The notes under the pieces: generated by a model | Databases searched by the model: none | What the model saw: only the letters and a program-made list of their open reading frames with translations | Told to the model about the DNA's origin: nothing | NCBI RefSeq assembly: GCF_016862435.1 | Contig: NZ_BOMY01000023.1 | Location: forward strand, 1-64,000 | Reading direction: 5' to 3' | DNA from: Paractinoplanes tereljensis | Lineage (GTDB): Bacteria > Actinomycetota > Actinomycetes > Mycobacteriales > Micromonosporaceae | DNA length: 64,000 nt | In this document: positions 1 to 8,337 of the stretch, piece after piece | How positions within the stretch are numbered: the stretch's first letter is position 1 | How the letters are laid out: the number at the start of each line of letters is the position of its first letter | Made by a program: the position numbers and the translations under genes

Positions 1-127
1 AGTGCCACGGGAGCGGACCGGCGGCGTACGGAAGAGGATCTGTTCTTTCCGGGCAAAGCTGCCAGTTTCCGAAGCCGGCCCTCGCGGGGGAAGGCAGCTC
101 CGGGGAAACAGGCGCGCCGATCGGTGC
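1..127 (+). repeat. Partial copy of an intergenic repeat
   Basis: The first 16 bases are identical to 15233-15248. Similarity continues with small indels through a shared GGATCT...TTCTTTCCGG stretch and ends in a shared CCGATCGGTGC (117-127 here, 15309-15319 there). No coding signal is seen. The element probably extends upstream of the window. It ends just before the promoter of the first gene. Confidence 0.6.
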
Positions 128-174
128 TGCGGGGCGTCGGGCCTCGAGCGCGAAAGGTGCCTAGACTCCGCCTG

Positions 175-597
175 GTGATCGTGCGGAGGGCCGGCGTCGC
201 GGATGCGGCGGCGCTCGCGGAGCTGCGGGGCATCGGGCCGGAACAACTCGCGGCGTATGCCGGCTGGGTGGCCGGCCATGCCGAGACGCACCTGCCGTTC
301 GTCGCGGAGGCCGACGGGTACGTCGTCGGGTCGGCCTGGCTGCTCGTTGCCGAACGCGTGCCCGGCAACGGGTCGCTGGACCGGCGATACGGCGACGTCC
401 AGTCGGTCATGGTCCGCGAGGAGTGGCGCAACCAGGGCATCGGTGCTGCCCTGATGGCCGCGATCCTGGCCGAGGCCCGCGCCCGGGGTCTGCTGCACGT
501 AACCGTCCACTCCGGCCGCCGGGCGATCGACTTCTACCTGCGCAACGGCTTCAGCCACCACCGCCAGCTCCTGCTCTGGGAGCCGGCCGAGCCCTGA
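175..597 (+). CDS. GNAT-family N-acetyltransferase
   Basis: This is a 140-residue protein of the GCN5-related N-acetyltransferase fold, which moves an acetyl group from acetyl-CoA to an amine; the substrate cannot be told from sequence. The acetyl-CoA pyrophosphate loop is visible as RNQGIGAALM (about residues 85-94), after a VQSVMV strand and before HSGRRAIDFYLRNGF, the typical last strand and helix. The longer reading from 124 adds arginine-rich residues without a ribosome site. GTG 175 is preferred because TAGACT (162-167) lies 7 bases upstream, fitting a leaderless transcript. It converges on the ROK gene with a 16-base gap. Confidence 0.85.
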   Translation: MIVRRAGVADAAALAELRGIGPEQLAAYAGWVAGHAETHLPFVAEADGYVVGSAWLLVAERVPGNGSLDRRYGDVQSVMVREEWRNQGIGAALMAAILAEARARGLLHVTVHSGRRAIDFYLRNGFSHHRQLLLWEPAEP

Positions 598-613
598 TAC
601 GCCGCGGCCGGGA

Positions 614-1852
614 TCAGGCGCGAGCGAGCCAGGAGTTTGGGTCCTGGCGGACCCGGTCTATCGCGCTCAGGGCGGCGCCGATCACCGCCGCGTCCGGGCC
701 CAGCGGGGCCGGGCGGACCGACACCGGGGCCCAGCTCGCGGTCAGAACGCGCCGGTTCAGCTCGCGTTCGACGCCCTCGATCAGCCAGGAGGCCAGCAGC
801 GAATAGCTGCCGCCCAGCAGGACGGTGTCCACGTCGATGATGTTGACCAGGGCCGAGAGGGCCACGCCCAGCGCCGTGCCGGCTCGCTCCAGGGCGGCGA
901 GGGTCGCGGTGTCGCCCGAGGAGACCAGGGTGTCGATGGCCACGGCCGGTGCCAGCACCGGAACCGAGGCGGTTGCCGGGCCGCCCGCAGGCGCCGCAGA
1001 GGCGGGGGACGCGCCGAGGATCTGCTGTAGGCCGGCGTAGTGCTGCAGGCAGCCGGTGGCGCCGCAGGCGCACTCCGGGCCGTCGGCGGTCACCGCCACG
1101 TGCCCGAGTGAACCGCTCCAGCCGCGAGCGCCCCGCAGCAGTGAGCCTTCTAGAACTATCCCGGCGCCGATGTCGAACTCTCCGCTGACACATACAAAAT
1201 TGCGCAGCGCGGGAGCACTCGCATACAGCTCGCCGAGCGCGGCCAGGCCGGCGTCGTGGTCCACCGTTACCTCGCCCAGCGCCGGCCGCAGCGCCGCGCC
1301 GGCGTCGACATCCCGCCAGCCCAGCACCGGTGCGAAGCGCACGACGCTGGCGTTCTCGACCGGGCCGGGGGCGGCTAACGTCGTACCCACGACGGTCAGA
1401 TCTTCGGCGGCGGCCGCCGCCATCGCGGCCCGGCCCATCTCGGCCAGCCGGGCCAGCGCGTCGGCCGCGGCCGGCGGGCGTGCGGCGAAGGCCAGGTGCC
1501 GCACGGTTCCGGTCAGGTCGACCACGCAGGCCGACAGGGCGTCGACCCGAATGTCCAGGCCGAGCCCGGCCGGGCCGGTCGGGGCGAGGCTGAGGCCGAC
1601 CCGGGGGCGGCCGCTGTTGCCGGAGCGGGACGGCGCGGCCTCGACGATCAGGCCGCCGGCCAGCAACTCGTCGACGATCCGGGTGATGGTCGGCCGGGTC
1701 AGGCCGGTCGCGACGGCCAGCTCGATCCGGGAGATCGGCGCCGGGGCGCCGACGATCTGCCGGAAGGTCAGGGAGAGGTTGTGGGCGCGCAGGCTTTCCT
1801 GCCGTACGGGGGTGTCGGTGGCCGGCGCCACCCGATGCACCGGCCTCGTCAT
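614..1852 (-). CDS. ROK-family transcriptional repressor
   Basis: A 412-residue ROK (repressor, ORF, kinase) protein: an N-terminal winged helix (PISRIELAVATGLTRPTITR, about residues 37-56) followed by a sugar-kinase-like domain with the ROK zinc signature CACGATGCLQ. It probably senses a sugar or sugar phosphate and controls the pectin locus of which it is the last leftward gene. Its ATG lies inside the stop of the preceding DUF6807 gene (ATGA overlap), so the two are translationally coupled. Catalytic-loop residues of true ROK kinases look altered (VDHDAG where kinases have E/D-N-D), which favours a pure regulator. Its ligand is not identifiable here. Confidence 0.9.
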   Translation of the reverse strand: MTRPVHRVAPATDTPVRQESLRAHNLSLTFRQIVGAPAPISRIELAVATGLTRPTITRIVDELLAGGLIVEAAPSRSGNSGRPRVGLSLAPTGPAGLGLDIRVDALSACVVDLTGTVRHLAFAARPPAAADALARLAEMGRAAMAAAAAEDLTVVGTTLAAPGPVENASVVRFAPVLGWRDVDAGAALRPALGEVTVDHDAGLAALGELYASAPALRNFVCVSGEFDIGAGIVLEGSLLRGARGWSGSLGHVAVTADGPECACGATGCLQHYAGLQQILGASPASAAPAGGPATASVPVLAPAVAIDTLVSSGDTATLAALERAGTALGVALSALVNIIDVDTVLLGGSYSLLASWLIEGVERELNRRVLTASWAPVSVRPAPLGPDAAVIGAALSAIDRVRQDPNSWLARA

Positions 1853-2715
1853 GAAACCAACTGCCCGGCGTACGCGGCGGCGCGCGCCTCGGACAGCGAA
1901 CCGTCCGCGACCACGGTGACCACCCGCCGGGTCAGCGACGCGCCGGCGCTCAGCACCAGCGGCGCGTCCCAGGCCAGCGCCGAGCCGACGCCCAGGTAGT
2001 CGCGGGTGCGCACGAACCAGCGGTCGTTCCGGGTGGCGGCGTCCCCGGCCACGAAGACCAGCGTCCACCCGGCCGACTCGACCGACATCCAAGGCGCGGA
2101 GCGGCCGTGCACGTCGCCGGAGACCCGGGACGGCCCGGCCGAGGGGGCCCGCCAGAAGAACCCGCCGTAGCCGGCGCCGGCCCTCCCGTGGGTGGCCGGG
2201 CTGCGGATCGGCAGGTCCCGTTCGGCGACGTTGGCCAGGGTGAAGGTGAAGTCGAGGGCCCAGGCGGTGTCGTCGAGCGGCCGGGCCGCGATGGTGCGCC
2301 GCTCGGCCAGCAGCGACGCCCCGTCGAAGGTGTCCCAGCGCAGCGCCTCGCGCAGATCGGCGTCGTCGCGCCGCAGCCAGCGCACGTGCCGCTGGGTCCC
2401 CTGGTTGTCGAGCCAGGCCGGTCCGTGTTCGGGGGTGAAGGTGCGGCCGCCCCAGAAGTTCCCGCCGTCGACCTCGGCGATCGCCACGCTGACGCCGAGG
2501 TGGTGGCGGTGCGACGGCGGCATCAGCTCGGTGACGACCTGCCCGCCGAGCGTGCGCACGGGATGCAGGTAGGGCCGCGGCGAGAGCCCGACGGGCAGGT
2601 CGGGCTGCCAGGCGTATTCGGCGACGGTCCGGTCGGCGACACGCAGGACTGCTGGGGCGTCACCGGTCACGCGTGCCTCCGGGCCAGGGAATCCGTACGC
2701 CAGCAGGATAGCCAC
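1849..2715 (-). CDS. DUF6807 (PmoA-like) family protein
   Basis: A 288-residue member of the DUF6807 family, often labelled PmoA in databases, although that name does not prove oxygenase activity. Conserved features include SPRPYLHPV, HRHHLGVSVA, NFWGGRTF and GYGGFFWRAP, all shared with the paralogue at 6056-6883. The histidine-rich segment near residue 70 could bind metal or sugar. The family is common in carbohydrate-utilisation operons; its role is unknown. It abuts the lyase gene upstream with no gap and overlaps the ROK gene by 4 bases. A later GTG near 2670 is an alternative start because the first 15 residues are not obviously family-like. Confidence 0.8.
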   Translation of the reverse strand: MAILLAYGFPGPEARVTGDAPAVLRVADRTVAEYAWQPDLPVGLSPRPYLHPVRTLGGQVVTELMPPSHRHHLGVSVAIAEVDGGNFWGGRTFTPEHGPAWLDNQGTQRHVRWLRRDDADLREALRWDTFDGASLLAERRTIAARPLDDTAWALDFTFTLANVAERDLPIRSPATHGRAGAGYGGFFWRAPSAGPSRVSGDVHGRSAPWMSVESAGWTLVFVAGDAATRNDRWFVRTRDYLGVGSALAWDAPLVLSAGASLTRRVVTVVADGSLSEARAAAYAGQLVS

Positions 2716-4476
2716 CTACCGCAGGTAGGCCGCGGCGGTGAACGAACTTGCCTGCGCGGCGGTCAGTTGCGGCCGGTCGGGGCCGGTTCCGGCGCCGGGC
2801 CCGCGATTGCGGTACTCGGCGAACCGCCCCGGGCCGGCCCAGGGCGCGGCGGCGATCTGCGCGCCGAGCACCGAGTCGCGCACGACGATCTGGCCGGACT
2901 CGCCGAGGCGCACGGTTCCGGCCGGCGCGGCCCCGCCGAAGACGCACCGGGTGAACAGGAATCCGTACTTCTGCCGGTCCGGGGTGGCGGCCGAGGCGAT
3001 CGTGCCGGGCGAGTCGGTCAGCACCGTGCACCGGTCGAAGACCGCTATGGCGGGACCGGCGGCCCGCCCGGCGAGGGTGCATTCGCGCAGGTGGGTGCGG
3101 CCGCCGTCGGCTTGGAAGCCGCCGTCGACGCGAACCCGGTCGAGCACGGCCCGGTCCCCGGCGACCCGCACCGCCACGCTGCCGGCGACGGTCAAGCCGC
3201 GGATCTTCACGAAGCCGCCGAGCAACCCGAGTGTCGCAGCGCCGTCGACTCCCCAGGTGCCGCCGTAGAACTTCACCCCGTCCGGCGCGAGGTCGTAGGT
3301 GAGCACCGTCTCCCCGGTGCCGGTCACGGTCACCGGCACTCGGGTCGGCCACGCTCGCACGATCTCCCGGAAGACGCCCGGCCCGACCGCGATGGTCACC
3401 GGACCGTCGGCGTCGCGCACGGCGCCGAGGGCCGCGAGCAGGCTGCCGTAGTCACCGGACCCGTCGAGGGCCACGGTGATCGTCCGGGGAGTGACCGCGG
3501 CCCGCCGATGCGGTCCGGCGAACTGCCGCGTGTTCCGCGCCGCGACCTCAGCCGGCTCCGACGCGTACGGGTAGAAGCTCGCCGGATCGAACGCGGCTCC
3601 CCGAGTGTCGATGCGACCGGAGGTCGCGCTGAAGCGATTGTGCCGCTCCACCAGTTCCGCCGTCGGCGACAGCACCACCAGCGGGTCGTTGACGTGCTCG
3701 AACGTGCTGTCCTCCACCACCACCCGGGCGTAGTTGCGGGCCATCGTCCCGTACTGAGCTACATCGCTCAGGTAATTGTTGTAGAGGTGTGCGGCCAGGG
3801 TGTTGTCGAGACTCCAGTTGCGCTGCACGGTGTTGCGGATCCAGTTGTGGTGCGCGGTGAGCCGGGTGACCACGTTGGCGGTCCAGCCGACGCCGAGCGC
3901 CTTGTTGATGTCGCTGATGATGTTCCAGGACAGCGTGATGTGGTCGGAGTCCTTGCGGATGTCGATGCCGCCGTCGCCGACCCGCTCGATCAGGTTGTGG
4001 TCGATCCAGACGTGGTCAGCGGTGTCGAGGCGAATGCCGTCGTTGTCGTTGTCCGCGTTCTTGCCGTCGAAGTCCCCAGGAATGTAGGAGTCCCGGATCG
4101 TCAGGTTCCGGATGATCACGTTATGCGACCCGGGCAGGAACAGCCCGCCGCCGACGAGTTCCGCGCCCGTCCCGTACCCGGCGATGGTCTTGTCCGACCC
4201 CACCCGGATCATGTCCCCGAACGGGTCCACCCGGATGCTCCCGGCGACCTGGATGGTCAGCGGTTCGGCGGCCGCCGCATAGTTCCGCAGCTCGGCCAGA
4301 GTGGTCGCCCGCACCACCGCTCCCCCGCTCCCGCCGGTGGTTCCGGCGGCGAAGCCAACGGGCTGGCCGGCCCAGACGTCAGAAGCCCGGACGTCAGAAG
4401 CCCGGACGCCGGCCGCCGGATGGTGGGCCGGCGCCACAAGACCGGACACGGCGAGGAGAACGGCTAGAAGTTTCAT
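2716..4476 (-). CDS. Secreted PL1 pectate lyase fused to a degenerate pectinesterase-like domain
   Basis: A 586-residue protein with a signal peptide (MKLLAVLLAVSGLVAPAHH). Residues about 30-330 form a PL1 right-handed beta-helix lyase: NVIIRNLTIRDSY, DGIRLDTADHVWIDHN (calcium and substrate aspartates), RKDSDHITLSWNI and LTAHHNWI. Residues about 345-586 follow the CE8 pectin methylesterase fold (TITVALDGSGDYGSLLAAL, GVFREI, KYGFLFTRC, FAEYRNRGPGA), but the CE8 catalytic blocks are gone: GAQDTL has become GGFQADG, DFIFG is absent, and LGRPW is replaced by VRLGESG. The second half is therefore probably a binding or structural module. Start ATG 4476 has a GGGAGG site and overlaps the GH43 stop (ATGA). 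An upstream 45-residue extension read in frame is rejected. Confidence 0.88.
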   Translation of the reverse strand: MKLLAVLLAVSGLVAPAHHPAAGVRASDVRASDVWAGQPVGFAAGTTGGSGGAVVRATTLAELRNYAAAAEPLTIQVAGSIRVDPFGDMIRVGSDKTIAGYGTGAELVGGGLFLPGSHNVIIRNLTIRDSYIPGDFDGKNADNDNDGIRLDTADHVWIDHNLIERVGDGGIDIRKDSDHITLSWNIISDINKALGVGWTANVVTRLTAHHNWIRNTVQRNWSLDNTLAAHLYNNYLSDVAQYGTMARNYARVVVEDSTFEHVNDPLVVLSPTAELVERHNRFSATSGRIDTRGAAFDPASFYPYASEPAEVAARNTRQFAGPHRRAAVTPRTITVALDGSGDYGSLLAALGAVRDADGPVTIAVGPGVFREIVRAWPTRVPVTVTGTGETVLTYDLAPDGVKFYGGTWGVDGAATLGLLGGFVKIRGLTVAGSVAVRVAGDRAVLDRVRVDGGFQADGGRTHLRECTLAGRAAGPAIAVFDRCTVLTDSPGTIASAATPDRQKYGFLFTRCVFGGAAPAGTVRLGESGQIVVRDSVLGAQIAAAPWAGPGRFAEYRNRGPGAGTGPDRPQLTAAQASSFTAAAYLR

Positions 4477-6059
4477 GAGCCCTCCCTGGAACTCAGCGGC
4501 AGGAGTTCTACATCGCTGATCCCACTGATGCAGAACGGTGAGAACTCGGCCTGCCCGCCACCGACCCCGGGCCGGGCGGTGGCGAACAGGCCGAGGGTGG
4601 CGCCGATCCATCCGCCCACGACGGCGGAGAAGGACGCCTGAACGGACGCGCCCAGCCCAGCGCGCCCGACACGTTCAGCCGGCCCGGCGCGATCAGCCGG
4701 CTCGGCAGGCTCAGCTGCGAAATGGGCGACCGCGTCGTCGGTGACGGTCACGGTGAGGCGGACCTCGGCGTCACCGGAGACGGCGACCGGCGGCACCAGG
4801 TCGCGTTCGGGCCCGTCGGGGGCGTCGGCAGTCCGGCAGACGAGGAAGGTTCCGCCGGTTTGGTGGTCGAGGCCGATCCAGGCGTAGGCCTTGCCGCGCA
4901 CCACCACCCCGGCGCGTGAGCCGGCCGGCGCGTCCAGGCGCAGCGTGGTCTCGGCCCGGAAGCGCGGCCCCGGCAGCCGCTGCCCGAGCACGTTGGGCAC
5001 GTCCCGCAGATCCCCCGACGGCCACGGCACGCAAGCCATCCGAAGCCCGCCGCCCCGCGGCAGCAGCCAGCCCGGCTGGGGGTTGGCCGGCCAGGTCCAC
5101 TGCGGGCCGGGCACCCCGCCGGTAAACCGGTCGCCGCTCGGTGGGGCGCACACCGGGCCGCCCTGCAGCGGTTTGCGGTGGTGCAAAACTGGGGCACCCC
5201 GGTCCCCGATCACCGGCCAGCCGTCGTCGTCCGTGGTCACCGGTTGCAGGTGGACCACCCGGCCGTAGGCGCCTCGGTCCTGGAAGTGCACGAACCAGTC
5301 GTCCACCCACGCGCCCTGGTGCGGCCCGTTGATCTCGGTGGCGCCCTGGGCCAGCACGACCCGCGGCTCGTAGCGGCCGAGGACGCTGCGCGAGCGCATC
5401 GCGTACTGCCAGCCGTTCGCGACCCCGCCGGCCGGCGCGAAGATCCAGTACCAGCCGTCGCGCCGGTACCACTTCGGCCCTTCGAGGGTGTAGCAGCCGG
5501 GGATGGCTTCGCCATCCACCAGGACCATGCCGGTGTCCAGCGGGCGGGTCAGGTCCGGCGTCATCCGGTACGCGGTGAGCCGGTTGTTGAAACCACATCG
5601 GCTCTTCGCCCACGCGTGCACAAGGTAGGCGTTCCCGTCGTCGTCCCACAGCGGGCACGGGTCGATCAGTCCCCGCCCGGCCAGGACCAGCCGCGGCGGC
5701 GTCCACGGCCCGCGCGGATCGACCGCCGTGGTGACGTAGATGCCGTGATCCGGGTCGGGGTAGACGATCCAGAACCGCCCGGCGTGGTGCCGCAGCGCCG
5801 GCGCCCACACCCCGCACCCGTGCCGGGGCGTGGCATAAACGGCCTCCGGCACGAGCCGTTGCAGCGCGTGCCCGACGAGCCGCCAGTTCACCAGGTCGGT
5901 GGAGTGCAGAACCGGCAGCCCCGGCACCCGATTGAAGCTGGACGCGATCAGGTAGAAGTCCCGCCCGACCCGCACCACATCGGGGTCCGACCAGTCCCCG
6001 AACAACACCGGGTTGCGATAGCCGCCGTCCCCGGTGTCGGCGGTCCACACGCTGGTCAC
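4473..6059 (-). CDS. GH43-type glycoside hydrolase
   Basis: A 528-residue five-bladed beta-propeller glycosidase of the GH43 type, with a C-terminal beta-sandwich as in beta-xylosidases/arabinofuranosidases. The opening YRNPVLFGDWSDPDVVRVG carries the general-base aspartate, GLIDPCPLWDDDG the pKa-modulating aspartate, and YTLEGPKWYRRDG the general-acid glutamate. No signal peptide is visible, so it likely acts on imported oligosaccharides. GTG 6059 is chosen because it overlaps the stop of the DUF6807 gene (GTGA); the longer in-frame reading to 6893 is a shadow of that gene. Specificity (arabinan, xylan or another polymer) cannot be fixed; the locus favours pectic side chains. Confidence 0.88.
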   Translation of the reverse strand: MTSVWTADTGDGGYRNPVLFGDWSDPDVVRVGRDFYLIASSFNRVPGLPVLHSTDLVNWRLVGHALQRLVPEAVYATPRHGCGVWAPALRHHAGRFWIVYPDPDHGIYVTTAVDPRGPWTPPRLVLAGRGLIDPCPLWDDDGNAYLVHAWAKSRCGFNNRLTAYRMTPDLTRPLDTGMVLVDGEAIPGCYTLEGPKWYRRDGWYWIFAPAGGVANGWQYAMRSRSVLGRYEPRVVLAQGATEINGPHQGAWVDDWFVHFQDRGAYGRVVHLQPVTTDDDGWPVIGDRGAPVLHHRKPLQGGPVCAPPSGDRFTGGVPGPQWTWPANPQPGWLLPRGGGLRMACVPWPSGDLRDVPNVLGQRLPGPRFRAETTLRLDAPAGSRAGVVVRGKAYAWIGLDHQTGGTFLVCRTADAPDGPERDLVPPVAVSGDAEVRLTVTVTDDAVAHFAAEPAEPADRAGPAERVGRAGLGASVQASFSAVVGGWIGATLGLFATARPGVGGGQAEFSPFCISGISDVELLPLSSREGS

Positions 6060-6883
6060 TGGGCGTCCGCCTCGGTGAGGATGCGGTCGGTGGGTGGGCC
6101 GTCGGCGACCAGGACGGACAGTCGCCGGGTGAGGACACCCCCTGCCGCGACCGTGACCGGGCGGTCCCAGGCGATCGCCGAGCACACCCCGGCGTAGTCG
6201 GAGGCCCGCACGAACCACGGGTCGGCGTGCGCGCCGGTCCGGAAGACCAGGGTCCACGCGGCGGATTCGGATTCCGGGCCGCTGCCGGTAAGTACCACCC
6301 ACGGTTCGCGGCTGCCGTGCGGGTCGCCGGCCGCACCGTACGCCCGGACCTGCGTGAGGCCCGCCGGAGCGCGCCAGAAGAACCCGCCGTACCCCGCGCC
6401 GGCCCGGCCCCGGGCACCGGGGCTGTCGATCACCAGAGCCCGGCCGTCGATCCCGCTGAGTGCGTAGCCCACCCGCAGCAACCACGACGTGTCGCCGACC
6501 GCCCGCACCGACAGTGATCGCACCTCGCGGGCCAGTGGCGCACCGTCGCGGCCGACCCAGCAGATCTCCTGGACCAGGCGGTCCCCGGAGCGGTGCAGCC
6601 ACTGCGCGTGCTGCTGGCGGCCGTGGTTGTCCAGGCGCATCGACCCCTGACCGGCCACATAGGTGCGCCCGCCCCAGAAGTTGGCCTGGTTGAGCACCGG
6701 GATCGCCACGCTCGCGCCGAGGTGGTGCTGGTGGTCGGCCGGCATGAAGCCGGTGACGGTGGTGCCGGCCAGGGTCGTCACCGGGTGCAGGTAGGGCCGC
6801 GGCGAGACGGCGGGCGGCAGGTCCGGATCCCACACGTAGCGGGCGACCACCCGCCCGGCGCAGGTCAGGTTCACGGACGACAT
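6056..6883 (-). CDS. DUF6807 (PmoA-like) family protein, first gene of the leftward operon
   Basis: A 275-residue DUF6807 protein paralogous to the one at 1849-2715; both share SPRPYLHPV, HxHHLGxSVAI, NFWGGRTY/F, RAGAGYGGFFWRAP and a late WFVRxxDY segment. No signal peptide, so cytoplasmic. It heads the leftward polycistron and its stop overlaps the GTG of the GH43 gene. It faces the ABC binding-protein gene across a shared promoter region. Function is unknown; two copies flanking the hydrolases suggest each handles a different sugar product or that they form a heteromer, which is inference. Confidence 0.8.
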   Translation of the reverse strand: MSSVNLTCAGRVVARYVWDPDLPPAVSPRPYLHPVTTLAGTTVTGFMPADHQHHLGASVAIPVLNQANFWGGRTYVAGQGSMRLDNHGRQQHAQWLHRSGDRLVQEICWVGRDGAPLAREVRSLSVRAVGDTSWLLRVGYALSGIDGRALVIDSPGARGRAGAGYGGFFWRAPAGLTQVRAYGAAGDPHGSREPWVVLTGSGPESESAAWTLVFRTGAHADPWFVRASDYAGVCSAIAWDRPVTVAAGGVLTRRLSVLVADGPPTDRILTEADAQ

Positions 6884-7029
6884 GGTCGGTCAAGCTACCC
6901 GCGCCGAGAGAGTTACGTCAATGTCTGTAACAAATTAGCGTTACCTGAATACATCGAGGTGGGAGACCTGTTGACATGGACGGTACTCGATAGATAAAAC
7001 ACTGAAACAAATTGACGAAGGGATCCATC
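6884..7029. promoter_or_regulatory. Divergent promoter/operator region of the pectin locus
   Basis: This 146-base gap between divergent operons is AT-richer than its surroundings. For the rightward operon a perfect -35 TTGACA (6971-6976) is followed at 16 bases by GATAAA (6993-6998). Candidate operator elements are GTTAC (6912-6916), GTAAC (6927-6931) and GTTAC (6940-6944), which form two overlapping inverted repeats, and two direct copies of ACAAATT (6930-6936 and 7007-7013) flanking the promoter. The ROK protein at 614-1852 is the obvious local regulator; its binding here is inference. Confidence 0.55.
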
Positions 7030-8337
7030 GTGAACACTGTGAACCGGCGCGGGGCGCTGAAGATCGCGGGCCTGGCCGGGCTGGCCGCCACCCTGCCCGC
7101 CTGCGGACGCGGGTTCGGCGGCGGCAGCGACAAGAAAGGCGACACGGTCGAGCTGAACATGGTCTGGTGGGGCGACTCGGCCCGGGCCGCGAAGACCCAG
7201 GCGGCCCTCGACCTGTTCCAGAGCGCCCACCCGGAGATCCACGTACGCACCGAGTACCAGGACTCGGCGCCGTACAAGGACAAGCTGGTCACCCGCTTCG
7301 CGGCCGGCGATCCGCCGGACCTGATGGCGATGCGCGTCGACAGCCTCCGCGAGTACGCGGGCCGCGGCGCACTTCTAGATCTCGCCCAGCAGGGCGGCAA
7401 GCTCGACCTGTCCGGCCTCACCGACGCGGCGCGAGCCCTCGGCGTGGTCGGGCAGCAGAACTTCGGGGTGCCCTCCGGGCTGAACACCGTCGGCTACGTC
7501 GTCGACAAGGCCCTCACCGACAAGTACGGCGTAAAGATCCCGGACGGTAACACCTGGTCGTGGCCCGACCTGGCCGCGTTCGCCACCCAGGTCACCACGG
7601 CCAGCGCCGGCAAGGTGTACGGGACGAACTTCGAGACGTGGACGATCGCCAACCTGATCGTCTTCACCCGCCAGCACGGCGAGGACTTCTACACCGCCGA
7701 CGGCAAACTGGGCGTCACCGCGGCCACCGTCACCGAGTGGTTCGCGATGGTGCAGAAGATGCGGGCCGACAAGGGCTTCCCGCCGGCCGGGTTCATCGAC
7801 CCGAACGGTGGCGCCTCCCCCGCCCAGTCCTACCTGGCCAAGAAGTCGATCGCGTCGCAGATCATCCCGACCAACAACTTCCTCAACTACAACAAGGTCT
7901 GCGGTGGTCAGCTGCAGCTGCTGCGGATGCCCGGCGAGACCCAGGGCACTCGGCGCGGCCAGTCGATCGACACCCCGGCGCTGTGGTCGGTGGCGGCCAA
8001 GTCGAAGCACCCGCAGGAGGCGCTGACCCTGCTGAACTTCCTGGTCAACGACGAGGCCGGGGCGAAGGCGGCGGGCACCACCCGGGGCGTGCCGGCGAGC
8101 CAGAAGGTGGCCGCCGCGATCGCGCCAGTTCTAGAACCCGACGACCAGCGAGCTACCACTTACCTGACCGAGTTGCAGAACGAGAAGCTGCCGGCGTCGT
8201 ACTCGTATCCGATCGGGGCCAGCAAGCTCACCAACATTCTCAAGACGATAAGCACCGAGGTGGAGTTCGGCCGCAAGACCCCGGCCGCCGCCGCCACCCA
8301 GTTCGTCGGCGAGGCCACGAAGGCGCTCACGGCGTGA
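7030..8337 (+). CDS. ABC transporter sugar-binding lipoprotein
   Basis: A 435-residue extracellular solute-binding protein of the family-1 (MalE-like) type. The N-terminus has a twin-arginine motif (NRRGALK), a hydrophobic stretch and a lipobox LPAC, so it is probably a Tat-exported lipoprotein anchored at the membrane. The mature part starts VELNMVWWGDSARAAKTQ, typical of oligosaccharide binders, with GDPPDLMAM and YPIGASKLTNIL near the expected positions. It likely captures pectin-derived oligosaccharides for the two permeases that follow. Start GTG 7030 has GAAGGGA 6 bases upstream; the TTG 7012 reading is less likely. Two copies of a TTCTAGA motif lie in it (7372, 8128). Confidence 0.92.
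   Translation: MNTVNRRGALKIAGLAGLAATLPACGRGFGGGSDKKGDTVELNMVWWGDSARAAKTQAALDLFQSAHPEIHVRTEYQDSAPYKDKLVTRFAAGDPPDLMAMRVDSLREYAGRGALLDLAQQGGKLDLSGLTDAARALGVVGQQNFGVPSGLNTVGYVVDKALTDKYGVKIPDGNTWSWPDLAAFATQVTTASAGKVYGTNFETWTIANLIVFTRQHGEDFYTADGKLGVTAATVTEWFAMVQKMRADKGFPPAGFIDPNGGASPAQSYLAKKSIASQIIPTNNFLNYNKVCGGQLQLLRMPGETQGTRRGQSIDTPALWSVAAKSKHPQEALTLLNFLVNDEAGAKAAGTTRGVPASQKVAAAIAPVLEPDDQRATTYLTELQNEKLPASYSYPIGASKLTNILKTISTEVEFGRKTPAAAATQFVGEATKALTA

Noticed and set aside
2107..4467. 786-codon plus-strand frame across the pectin genes
   Set aside because: Antisense of the DUF6807 and lyase genes, with no domain or start signal.
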